A stretch of 64,000 bases of DNA from Strigomonas culicis. Taxonomy: Eukaryota > Euglenozoa > Kinetoplastea > Trypanosomatida > Trypanosomatidae. The notes under the pieces are model-generated. The model did not search any database. It saw only the letters and a program-made list of their open reading frames with translations, and was not told the origin of the DNA. This document shows positions 10,401 through 19,100 of the stretch, one piece after another. The position numbers and the translations under genes were made by a program. Positions within the stretch are counted from its first letter, which is position 1; every line of letters starts with the position of its first letter. The DNA lies in NCBI GenBank assembly GCA_000482145.1, contig AUXH01000004.1, positions 39,575 to 103,574 on the forward strand. Reading direction: 5' to 3'.

Positions 10401-13400
10401 CAGCGCACATATCGCAGACCACGGTATGTGTAGGGTACACCGGTGTCAAGCTGAGTCGGTGCCCTTTTCGGCAGTACTCCTTCAAATTGCGCGCGACGGG
10501 GGCCACCGGTGACGGCAAGGGCGCCGCGCCGGGCGAGTTCGCGCCGACTGCGGCGCTTGGCAGGAGCGGCGACCGCCCGACCACGGCGGTGGCGCTGCGG
10601 GTGTTGTCCTTCGCACTGCCGCCATCGACCGACGTGCGGACCGCGGCGAGCGGCGGTGACACGGTGCTGCGGCGGCCTCGTTTGGGGACGGGCACCACGC
10701 GACCATTATTGACTATGGCAGCCGTAGGGCCGCAGATGGTTACCATCGGAGAGAGCTCCGACGCATAGTTGTGTGCCTGCAGCGGGTTCTTGCAGACCAC
10801 TTTGGCTGATGTGATGATGGACTCCACCAAGGGGAGAGCCAAATCGTTCTGTTGCCCAAGGGTCGAGACGACATGGGTGGTGAGCGTCGTCAGGTACTGG
10901 GGGTTGCTCGCCACGACGGCGCGCAGACAGCGCAAGCGCGGCGCGTCGCAGACCAGCCGCAGCACCTCGCTCATCTGCAGCCCGTTCTGCAAGAAGCAGT
11001 CCCAGTCGGCCCTGTTCCAGCTGTTCGAGGTGGAGGAGCCCGCGTCGCTGTCACTCCGCTCACTGACGATGCTGCTGTTGCACACGGGGCTCCCCGCGCT
11101 GTCGTACGTGCCGGTGGACCGCGCGTCCGCGCCGCGCCGCCGGGAGGTGGTGGAGCCCGTGCCAGTCGACACGTAGATGGGGGCCGTGCGCAGCACGGAC
11201 TCGGTGCTCGCACCGTTCATCAGGTAGAGCATGATGGCGCCCGACATGCGCAGTTGGTAGATCTCAAAGGCCGTGACAGTATCACACTTCACGAGACACG
11301 CAAAGAGCGCCGCAACACAGTCCTCGTGGACACCCTCCACCGTGGCGCACTTCTTCAAGTTCGCAATTGCGACAGACAGATTGTTCAGATCGGTGCTCGC
11401 GCCGCAGCTTTTGCGCTTCGAGGAGCTGCCGCGCCGCGGGCTTCCGCCGGCGCCATGGGGTGCGCCGCCAACGCCCTCCACCAGTGGGGACGGCGGCACG
11501 GAGGACGGCCAGACGTCCTTGATACGCAGCCGCGTCGCCTGGAACAGTGCCGCCGAGCGCTCGACGAGCTGGAACGTCCGCGTCGGCCTGCCATCCTTGC
11601 TGAACATCACGAGCGCCTCCTTGCTCGCGTTCAGCTGCAGCTGGTGCACGAGGCCGCAGCGGGCGGCCGTGGTCGCGAAGTCCAGCGAGGAGGTGGCGGG
11701 GTGGTGCAGCATCCAGTCGATCATGGTGAGCACGACCGACTTGGTGCCCTTGTCGGCCGAGATGAGCGCCTCGCGGAACATCTCGCACATGGGCTGCATG
11801 ACGGTGGTCAGCAGCTGCTTGGTGCGCTTCTCACTGCCGGAGAGGAGCACCAGCTGCAGCAGCGAGGCGCACGTGCAGGACGCGAGCTGCTTCGCCATCT
11901 GCCCCGGCACGTTCGTCGCAAAGACGCAGAGCATGCCGAGGTACATCTCGCCCAGCGCCACGTGGCGCGACGGCACCTTCACGGTCGTGTTGATCACCAC
12001 GCTGGCCGACTTGCCCTGCATCGTCTTGGTCTGTTCGTTGTAGCAGGGGGAGTTGACCGCCTCGGGGCCGGCCTCCTTCACCGCCACAAGGGGCCGCAGC
12101 GACGCCTCGTCGGCGAGGTGGTACACGAAGGGGACGAAGCTGCGGCTGACGGCGCGCTGCGCGCTGTTGTTCCGCAGCATCGTCATGGACATGAGATCAA
12201 TCGTGAGGGACTTGCAGTGCACGGTGATCGTCGCCGTGGGCGACAGCTGTGTCAGGCATGTCTCGAGCGCCACGCACTGCTCCTCGACGAGCTTGTTCTG
12301 GTGGTGCAGCTCGTCCTCCCAGTACCACTGGTGCACGGGCAGCACAATCTTCGGCCGCAGGCCAAACGCGGTCGGCGGGACGTTCGGGCAGGCGAGGAGG
12401 AACAGGCGGATGGCCGCCATGCTGGTGATGTGGTCCTTATCGCGCCGCTGCGTGCTCTTGGGCACGTTCCCCGGGCGCGGGAAGGGGTCATCGAGGAGCG
12501 TGCTGATCTCCGGGATCGCCTCGTCCAGCACCAGCTTGAAGAAGCGGCGCGCCTCCTCCCCTTGGAGGCTGTCGACCATTAATTCGCGATGGCAGTTCGT
12601 CATGGTCGCGAGCAGCGTCACCAAGAAGAGCACCCGCTCGTTCTTCACGCTCTCCTCCAGTGTGTGCGAGTGCTCCACCAGATCGATGGCGCTGAAGAGC
12701 AGCGTCGCCAGCTCCTTCGTGACCAGCACGTGCGCCGTGGTGGAGCGGTGCGAGAGGAGCGAGCGCTCCATCAAGTTGCCCAGGCTCGTGAGCGCGAGCT
12801 CCAGCAGGCACCACATGTCCGCGGCGCTCTTCCACGCCGCAAAGAGCTGCTCCACAATGTTCAGCAGAAACGGACTCATGACGTTCTCGACGCTGACGAC
12901 AATGCGGTCGTCCGTGTTGAGCACATCCGACGGGTCCTTGTGCGCGCTGTTGCTCTCTCGGCCTGTGTGCGTCTTCTTTGACTTAAAAAGGGACTTGAGG
13001 AAGGAAGTGGCCGTCGACGGCTTCTCAAAGTCGGGCGGCATCACCACCTTGGACGTGATGGTCGTCAGCGTCTCCAGTGCCTGCCGCGCGATCAGTGTGG
13101 AATCGTTCGTGCAAAGCGTCAGCAAATCCCCCACGAGGACATTCTGCAGCATCGTGCCCGTTGTGTCGTCGTGGCCGACGAAGCGCGTGACCCGCAGGCA
13201 CTCCTCCAGCATGGCGTTGTTGTCGCAGTCCTTGTACTGCCACTCGGCGCACATCGCGCGGTGCATCGACGCTGAGCAGAGCTGCAGCGTCGTCTTGTGG
13301 TAGCTCTGCGCCACGTCGAACGAGCCCGGCACGTGCTCGAATATCAGCGAAACCGCGCGCCACACCAACGTTATGACGTCACCAGAAATGCTGCTCATAA

Positions 13401-13596
13401 TGTGGTTGTTCGCGATGGTGACGAGAAGCGGCACCGCCGTTTTGGTGTCGAACCGCCGCAGATACCCCTCGTAGCCCATGACGAGCGACATGCAAAGCGA
13501 CGTCAGTGCGTCGCAGAGGGAGTCCCTGTCGCCGGGGCGGCACGTGAGGATCAGCTTCAGTTGAAGCTTGCTATCGTCGTCGGGGCACGCAGCCAT
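7411..13596 (-). CDS. ZZ zinc finger HECT-type E3 ubiquitin ligase
   Basis: This 2061-residue protein starts at the ATG at 13596 (MAACPDDDSKLQ), which sits in an A-rich context; the frame runs 12 codons further only to a TTG. The long N-terminal half is helical and HEAT/ARM-like with no clear match. Residues about 1042-1092 form a ZZ-type zinc finger (Cys/His pattern ending CDFDLCFHCYARYEG). The HECT domain covers about 1490-2061, with DRAHFLTDAYIALRK, FEFRGDVGVGQGPTAQFYSL, VGRAFMDGQVFPLPLSP and the active-site segment LPSVNTCFRYLKLPPY. The catalytic Cys is residue 2028 (codon 7513-7515). The LYPTPNPF segment and overall length recall the TRIP12/UFD4 branch. It should transfer ubiquitin to substrates via a thioester; substrates are unknown. 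The N-lobe has a Ser/Thr/Ala-rich insert, and an acidic insert lies just before the active site. Confidence 0.92.
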   Translation of the reverse strand: MAACPDDDSKLQLKLILTCRPGDRDSLCDALTSLCMSLVMGYEGYLRRFDTKTAVPLLVTIANNHIMSSISGDVITLVWRAVSLIFEHVPGSFDVAQSYHKTTLQLCSASMHRAMCAEWQYKDCDNNAMLEECLRVTRFVGHDDTTGTMLQNVLVGDLLTLCTNDSTLIARQALETLTTITSKVVMPPDFEKPSTATSFLKSLFKSKKTHTGRESNSAHKDPSDVLNTDDRIVVSVENVMSPFLLNIVEQLFAAWKSAADMWCLLELALTSLGNLMERSLLSHRSTTAHVLVTKELATLLFSAIDLVEHSHTLEESVKNERVLFLVTLLATMTNCHRELMVDSLQGEEARRFFKLVLDEAIPEISTLLDDPFPRPGNVPKSTQRRDKDHITSMAAIRLFLLACPNVPPTAFGLRPKIVLPVHQWYWEDELHHQNKLVEEQCVALETCLTQLSPTATITVHCKSLTIDLMSMTMLRNNSAQRAVSRSFVPFVYHLADEASLRPLVAVKEAGPEAVNSPCYNEQTKTMQGKSASVVINTTVKVPSRHVALGEMYLGMLCVFATNVPGQMAKQLASCTCASLLQLVLLSGSEKRTKQLLTTVMQPMCEMFREALISADKGTKSVVLTMIDWMLHHPATSSLDFATTAARCGLVHQLQLNASKEALVMFSKDGRPTRTFQLVERSAALFQATRLRIKDVWPSSVPPSPLVEGVGGAPHGAGGSPRRGSSSKRKSCGASTDLNNLSVAIANLKKCATVEGVHEDCVAALFACLVKCDTVTAFEIYQLRMSGAIMLYLMNGASTESVLRTAPIYVSTGTGSTTSRRRGADARSTGTYDSAGSPVCNSSIVSERSDSDAGSSTSNSWNRADWDCFLQNGLQMSEVLRLVCDAPRLRCLRAVVASNPQYLTTLTTHVVSTLGQQNDLALPLVESIITSAKVVCKNPLQAHNYASELSPMVTICGPTAAIVNNGRVVPVPKRGRRSTVSPPLAAVRTSVDGGSAKDNTRSATAVVGRSPLLPSAAVGANSPGAAPLPSPVAPVARNLKEYCRKGHRLSLTPVYPTHTVVCDMCAAVPLRAGYCCRECDFDLCFHCYARYEGSPDWVYNAMHDRAHLFTTVGDIERYFRTGSSTSKATQTAPTSQSFLHNTTRFILRVRGVLVRMAEAQQDSVLVHKLLDNEALLHCLVYDVLASFYTRGVLPNRPDCYEEVYCMERSTNAVLNEEEKYRALLLIREGLEDRYMLYSPYVGLLGYSETFFSVLYRRAFAMGNRDMLQKLENCLVQMEGAPYTVMHSYAARPATSGEDGFPVCPTKAVRQSPLPHDYDYPPGPNTAFQFHFFDSDSADSCSCADHTRIALATRPAPELTFHLPPLALRNDLLLLILLHSFFCDNRKEGDPVLEDNSLFVNATITNLVVRAMEASALRVCVLPLRFAVPRWVNFILVHARFLLPATVRERLARFVAYDARRCMLTYMRTFRQQRVDRGLSILPSEWARLSNHKYTVDRAHFLTDAYIALRKSADACLPVSFEFRGDVGVGQGPTAQFYSLLAREVCRASLLLWRAAEGTERGTGVTSPAPPAQTATTSDNEAVVTSKKVKKGGVSTANQVVHTVPVFPADHRADASGGALVVAPAEGLYPTPNPFFLKAAAALAAVTPNRSPLLAACHPGGISSEVTLCDRPTLLTDYAEAERSLAMASYLVGAAVGRAFMDGQVFPLPLSPMVAYFLRRRVPMHRITMPSRLREMLSAFGCEVERPVDALHLPLHALKDVDCSLWRSVSALSALKAEDFAALELPFTLPGNDDFELCPGGANVMVDANNVKQYQRLVVNASLYESVFQSIRFMVMGCRDVVAADALALLSPRELLSAVCGDETNPSEPLWTEEEVKSLLVGDHGYQNDSPQIQMLSRILSRRLTPKEQRSFLLFCTGCPRFPPGGVHALGAITVVKRSNAFAYARQTMAVRGESPEREEDEDEEREAAHEGSEDVSPRMDLAMKADAGLLDKEDLLSLGSASSPDDGRENLYTDCMLESDWALPSVNTCFRYLKLPPYPTEEMMYTKLMLAITQSGDTFELS

Positions 13597-14936
13597 TTTT
13601 TTTCCCTTACCGAACAAACAAAAGAATCTCAAGGATAACTAAATATGACAGTGCGAGAACTTTTACAATTGCCTTGCTCAGTCGTGCGATTACGGGTATG
13701 GGGGTAGGATAGGGGGGTGAAGGACCTTTCTGTTGTTGTATATATATGTATGTGCTTGTTTTTATAGCAATCTCCACTTCCTTGTAGACACACGACCCCC
13801 TACACGGAGATAACAATCCTCTATTGTATATATAGATGTGTATTTATAAAAATGCAAAAAGGGCTTGAAAGCCACTTAACAGTCTGGAACAAGTTAACGA
13901 CTCAGAAAAGTATAGAGTAACGTACTGTTCAGCAACAATGTAGAAAGGAAAAACACCAAAAAAAAAATGATGTTTTTCGCAGAGTACTGAAGGGTGAAAA
14001 ACAAATCGATATAATACAAAAAGAAAAAAAAAGCAAGCAACAAAAGAAAAAAAAAATAATGTATATCACTAAATGCGTATACGACTTTACAAAAAAAAAA
14101 AAGAGCCTTCTACAACCGACAACTCTTGCAAGTATAACAAATACTTATTAGGAAAGAAGAAGAGAGAGAAAAAAAGAAAAAAAGAATAAAGGAAAAAAAC
14201 AAACTGATAGAACTGGATATGTTAGAGCAATAATTACAACAAAAAAAGGATCTTTAATGGAGATACCTTTTTTCTTCTAGGTGCTCTTTTTTGTTCGTAG
14301 AACTTCATATCACTCGTATATGCATTTGTACGAGTCCATGATCCGGTGAGTTCGGTCCCTTTTTTTTTTTCGTCCCATTACAACAACAACAAGTCAAATG
14401 AACAGTGGTGTGAAAAAGAAGGTGTTTATGTATTATTTATAATCAACATGTTAACAACAAAACGAAATAAAACGCTGGCAGATTGTGTCAGAATGAAAAA
14501 AAAAGACAAGAAGTACAGAAAGAGCAACATAAAGAAGGCTACAAGAGCCCCTCTACGTTCTCCACGACGGAAGTCTTATAGTGCTTTCCAAAAAAAAGAA
14601 AACAAAAGAAAACAAGTAAAAAAAACGTTTTGAGTATACTTTATTCTCTTTTTCTCACTTTTTTTTCTTTTTATTATTACTTTTCGCTCAAAAAAAAAAA
14701 AAATGAACGGTGACATGCATACATAGAGGAAACACTCTAATTCTTGTAAAGAGAGGCGATGAAACCACAAGCGCGTCAAACGTACGTCGTTGAAGATGCC
14801 TGTGTTCTCGCGCCTTCACCTTGTCTATGCAATTCATCATCCTGTTCTTCTCTTACACGACGACCACTGTCTCTCCTTCGATCTCTCCTTTTTTTTTACT
14901 TTCCACTCTTTTTGTAGATCCGATAACACTCCCCCC
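13597..14936. other. Large AT-rich spacer between HECT ligase and FAH genes
   Basis: This is 1.3 kb of A-rich sequence, one of the longest gaps in the window. It holds a G-rich patch on the plus strand (about 13690-13720, C-rich in the transcript) that could help define the HECT mRNA acceptor. There are many A-runs (about 13958-14100), and a pyrimidine-rich plus-strand region follows at 14640-14930. Short open frames here are low-complexity and unconvincing. Confidence 0.6.
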
Positions 14937-15725
14937 TCACACGACGGTGACGGTGATCTTGCCAAGGCCCTGGATTCCTGCCTCCATCACGTCGCCTTTA
15001 CGCACCGGGCCGACGCCAGACGGCGTGCCCGTGTAGATAAGGTCGCCGGGCTTGAGTGTCACCTGCTTGGACAGGAACGACACAATCTCGTGGATGGGTG
15101 TCACCATGCAGTTGAGGTTACCGTCCTGCCGGATGTGGTCGTTCACCTTGAGGTAGATCCTGCCCTGCTGCGCGAGGGTGCGCTCGTCGCGGAGCCCGTC
15201 GATGAACACCTCCGGCGCCGCCTCCCGCAGCTCCTCGGCGAGCAGCAGCGGCGAGCACACGACGCCGTCGTCGGGGCCCTTGGCGAGGTCCCACGGGTGC
15301 CCGTGCTGCTTTGCCTTGAGCTGCACGTCGCGGCACGTCATGTCGAGGCCGATGCCATAGGCGTAGATCACCTGCTTCGCCTCCTCATGCGCGAGGTTGG
15401 AGAACTCCTGCAGCGCGGTGTTCAGCCGGTGGGGGCCGAGCGCGACGACCAGCTCCACCTCGTGGTGGTAGCTCTCTGTGATGGGCGGGTAGCGGATGGA
15501 CATGGTGGACGACGGGCTCACAAAGTTGTCGCGCTCCGTCACGAGTGAGTCCGTCGGCTTGCAGAAGAAGAAGGGGTTCGTGCGGTTCGTCTTGCCGCCC
15601 ATCTCCTTCGCGTGGCTCTCGTAGTTCTGCCCCACACAGTAGATGCGACGCACCGGAAAGTGCAAGTTCTTGCCAACAATCGGCACGACCGTCTGGCGGA
15701 CAGGGGCAAACGCTAGCGAAGTCAT
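14937..15725 (-). CDS. FAHD1-like acylpyruvate hydrolase (fumarylacetoacetate hydrolase family)
   Basis: This 262-residue protein starts at the ATG at 15725 (MTSLAFAPVRQTVVPIV). Family motifs appear in order: YCVGQNYESHAKEMGG (29-44), PFFFCKPTDSLV (51-62), YHHEVELVVALG (86-97), YAYGIGLDMTCRDVQLKAKQ, PWDLAKG, and near the end LKPGDLIYTGTPSGVGPV and DVMEAGIQGLGKI. Glu89, Glu91 and Asp128 fit the divalent-metal ligands of the family. Order, spacing and length match FAHD1, a mitochondrial acylpyruvase/oxaloacetate decarboxylase in animals. The basic N-terminus could be a mitochondrial presequence, but that is inference. The frame stays open about 250 codons upstream through T-rich spacer, which I exclude. 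Confidence 0.9.
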   Translation of the reverse strand: MTSLAFAPVRQTVVPIVGKNLHFPVRRIYCVGQNYESHAKEMGGKTNRTNPFFFCKPTDSLVTERDNFVSPSSTMSIRYPPITESYHHEVELVVALGPHRLNTALQEFSNLAHEEAKQVIYAYGIGLDMTCRDVQLKAKQHGHPWDLAKGPDDGVVCSPLLLAEELREAAPEVFIDGLRDERTLAQQGRIYLKVNDHIRQDGNLNCMVTPIHEIVSFLSKQVTLKPGDLIYTGTPSGVGPVRKGDVMEAGIQGLGKITVTVV

Positions 15726-16194
15726 GGCTTTAGAGGCCGTTGTTAATCGTAGTAATAATGATGATAAAAAAAAAGAGAAAGTAAAACAAAAAGAAGAAGG
15801 AAATAAGGTAAGAAAAACACAACCTTTACACTGGAAGGGGGGAAAAAAAACGAAGTTTTCGATTCCTTTTTTCTCTTTATTTTGTTTCCAAAGACTACCT
15901 AACGTATATAACGAAGTGCCACCGGAGAAGAGAAAATGAAATGAAAACAAAGAAAACAAAGTACGATAATGTGTAAAGTGTAGAGGATACTTCAAAGGAT
16001 AAGACGAAACGGGATGGGATGAGTAGAACATAGAATTGCTGATACAACTACCAAACTTACAAGGATTCGATAACACATCTAACACATCAATGATAAGCAC
16101 ATTCGTGTGTTCAACTCCAACGCTCCCCAAAGCAACGGTCATATAGATTCTTTTTCTTTTCGTTACGTACGTTTGTAGAAAAACAGCAAGAGCA
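15726..16194. other. Spacer between FAH and GP63-like genes
   Basis: A-rich on the plus strand (notably 15765-15850), so T-rich in the transcript, with a run of purines near 15835-15850. It should hold the FAH 5' leader and the GP63-like 3' UTR. The FAH frame happens to remain open across it, giving a low-complexity Phe/Leu/Ser-rich translation with no sign of being coding. Confidence 0.6.
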
Positions 16195-19100
16195 TCATTC
16201 ACGGAGAAGGGACCACACCAGAACTGCAAGGAGCAGTGTGGTGCCACCCAACAGCGCAAACCAGCCGACAAAAAGGCTATGCCGCGCCCAACGAGAGAAG
16301 GCCGTGCGCACCGGCCACGCACGGTCCAGCGCGCGCGTGACGGCCGCCGCCTGCCCGCTGCCGCCGCTGTTGGGGGACGGGTGGGGCGCCGACACGCGCA
16401 CGGCCGCAATGCCCGTTGTACAGTTCGCCACGTGCAGCGCGCCCCGCCCCGCCACCGTGAGGTACTCCAGCGCGACACTCTCGGTCAGGTAGTCGTACGC
16501 GGGCGCGCGTGTCAGCCGGCCGCCGTCGGCCGCGGGGTGCGAAAAGAGCAGCCGCGCCTGCCAGCGCGCCCGCAGGGTGCGCCGCACATCACCGGCGGCG
16601 ATGCCCTTCGTGTCGTGGTACGTCTGCAGGCACACCAGCGTGTGGCGCGACAGGTACAGGGTCAGGTTGGCCTCGACGAAGAAGGTGACGTGGTGGTGGG
16701 TCGCGTTCTTCTCGTCGTGCCGCCGCGGCACCGCGGCGAGGCGCAGCGCGCGCAGATCCATCCCCGTGCGGTGCACCCCGAGCAGCGCGCTGACATCCCC
16801 CAGGAAGGACTTCTTCTGAAACATGGAGGGGCAGGCGAGGAGCGGGACGCGCGGCTTGGCCCCTTTGCGGCGCGCCGCCCCGCCGCTGCCGCCGCTGCCC
16901 ACCGGGAGGCCCAGCTGCCGCTGCACCGCCGCGACGAGCTCCCCCGTGCGGTCGGTGCCGCGCGCGGCGACGGTGTAGTGCAGGTAGAAGGCGGTGTACA
17001 CGTCCGCGACGGCGACGAGGTGCGACGTGACAGGCGCGGACAGCAGCGCCACGCTGCTGCGCACGGGGTCCACGACCCGGACGGTGTCCGTGTCCACGTG
17101 CGGGAGGCCGAAGAGAGAGATGGACGAGGCACGTGCCGCAGGGCCGCCACCACCGCCGGCTCCTCCCGTTACCGTGGACGCGTTGCTGTCCCGCGCAACC
17201 AGCGCCGCGCTCGCTGGGTGGCTGCTCAGGTTGCTGTCCGCGCCGTCGATGAGGCCCGGCGGCACAAAGCTCATCACCATCTGCGACGTGGGCGAGACGG
17301 TGGTGCCGGCGAAGCGGCAGTACTCCCCCGGCGCCACCCACAGCGCGTCCGTCAGCGCGAACACCTCCGTGACGTCGGCGGGTGGGCTGTCCCGATGATG
17401 GGGGTGGGGCCCGCTGTACGCGCGCGCGCTGAGGGCGGCCGCCTGCGCGGCGAAGACGCTGTGGCGCACGGTGGTCAGGCCCCGGCACGTGGAGCGCAGC
17501 ACGACGGCGGCACTGACCGTCACGAAGGTCGAGCTGTCCTCGTGGAGCGACTTCCGCGCCGCCCGCGTGGTGTCCACCAACGGGATGTAGCTGAGCGAGA
17601 GAACGTGCACCTTCTCCACCGTGATGGGGCAGCCGTCCGGCGCCGGCGCGCTGCCCGCGGCAAGCCGCGCCGCGTCCCGCCTCGATAGGAAGGAGGAGTA
17701 GCGCAGGTACGTCAGGAGATCCCGCTCCACCGCCAGCGAGACCTGCTCCTTGCAGCGCCGGAAGAGCGCGGTGTCCACCTTCTCCGTCGCGTGCTCCGCC
17801 TCGATCAGCAGCACGGCCTCCATCGTGGCGACGTAGAAGGCGTGCTCTTCGCTCTGCGTGGCCTGCTGCTGGGCGGCCCGCCTCTCCTCGCCCGTGAGCC
17901 CGCCCTTCTCTGCGGTCGGCGCGGGCCCGGCAGGCGGCGGCGCCCTCTCGTGCGCCCGCACCGGTGGCTCCTCCACAAAGAACAAATGCGGCGACTGGGG
18001 CGTACAGAGCACACCGGCGTCCTCGCACCGCACCGCGCCGGTGAGTCCCGTGACGTTCGGCGGCAGCAGCACGGAGCCGGCCCGCCCGTCCTCCGGGCAC
18101 GGCAGCCACGCGCCGCTGACCTGCACCTGCAGCACCCAGCGCACGGCGTGTCGCGGTGTCGGGTGCGAGAGTGAAGCGGTGCGCCGCGGCACGCAGCGCG
18201 TGCGGAGGCAAGCGACGCGGTCCGGCGAAGGGGCCGCCGCGGCGGTAGGGTAGGCGGCTGATGCTTCTGCCACAGGCACCGCCGCCGCACGAACGTTCGC
18301 GGTCATGAAGCAGCGCGCGTCGCTGCCGTGGTAGAGCAGGGAGACGCGGCTCCCCCCGTCTGCCGCGGCGAGCCGGCCGTTGCGCTCCTCGAGGGGATAC
18401 GTGGTCGCCTCGGTCTGGCTCGGCAGCACGCAGGAGCCCAGCGGGTGTGCCTCCACGACGGGGCACTGGTCCATCAGCAGCGCACCTGCCTGTCGGTTGC
18501 TGCTGCAGAGGCCAAAGCTGGTGCGGTCGCTGGAGCACTGCAAAGAGGGCTGTGGCGCACACCAGTAAAGGGAGGATGGCGAGGCCGCCGCCGCCGTCCT
18601 CGTCCGCAGGCGGCAGAACGTGGCGTTCAGGAAGTCGCACCCTGCGTCGCGGCCCCACTGCATCTCCACCTCATGATTCGGCACAGCCGCGTTCTCCGTC
18701 ACGGGCGCCGAAGCCACATTGACGCGATAGAACGGCAGCGAGTCCAGGAAGAGCAGCGTAAAGGGGCTCAGGATGGACGTCAGCGGCGTCAGCACGCCCG
18801 ACATGAGCTCGTCCCGCAGCACGCGCCGCTCCCAGTGCGTCCCCGCGGTGCCGTCGCCGCCCTCGTCCTCCAGCGGCACGCCGTCGACGTGGGAGCAGTT
18901 GAAGTAGTGCCGCGCCTGGTCCACGACGCGGGGCTCCGTCACGAGGTGGTAGGTCGGCCGGTAGGCCTCCACGGTGCGGAGCGCGCCCGCCTCCATGTCG
19001 CGCTTCACACTCCGCGCCTTCAGGTAGAGCGGGTTGAAGCCGAGCACGTGGAACAGCTCATGCTTGATCGAGTTGGTGTACTGCTCCATCCACAGGGAGA

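Noticed and set aside
7693..13303. Long plus-strand open frames antisense to the HECT gene (e.g. 7693-9078, 10852-12582, 12053-13303)
   Set aside because: They mirror GC-rich third positions of the real gene, are Arg/Ala/His-rich and have no motifs. The minus-strand frame has clear ZZ and HECT domains.
13597..13632. Upstream extension of the HECT protein by 12 codons
   Set aside because: It begins at TTG, not ATG, and its TTC/TTT-rich bases look like part of the splice signal; the ATG at 13596 has a good A-rich context.
13607..14779. Short minus-strand frames (69 and 67 codons) in the spacer upstream of the HECT gene
   Set aside because: Low-complexity, AT-rich codon use unlike the real genes.
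13597..14936. tRNA, snoRNA or other small RNA genes in the larger spacers
   Set aside because: I looked for B-box-like GGTTCGA motifs and cloverleaf stems on both strands and saw none; small RNAs without such signals could still be missed.
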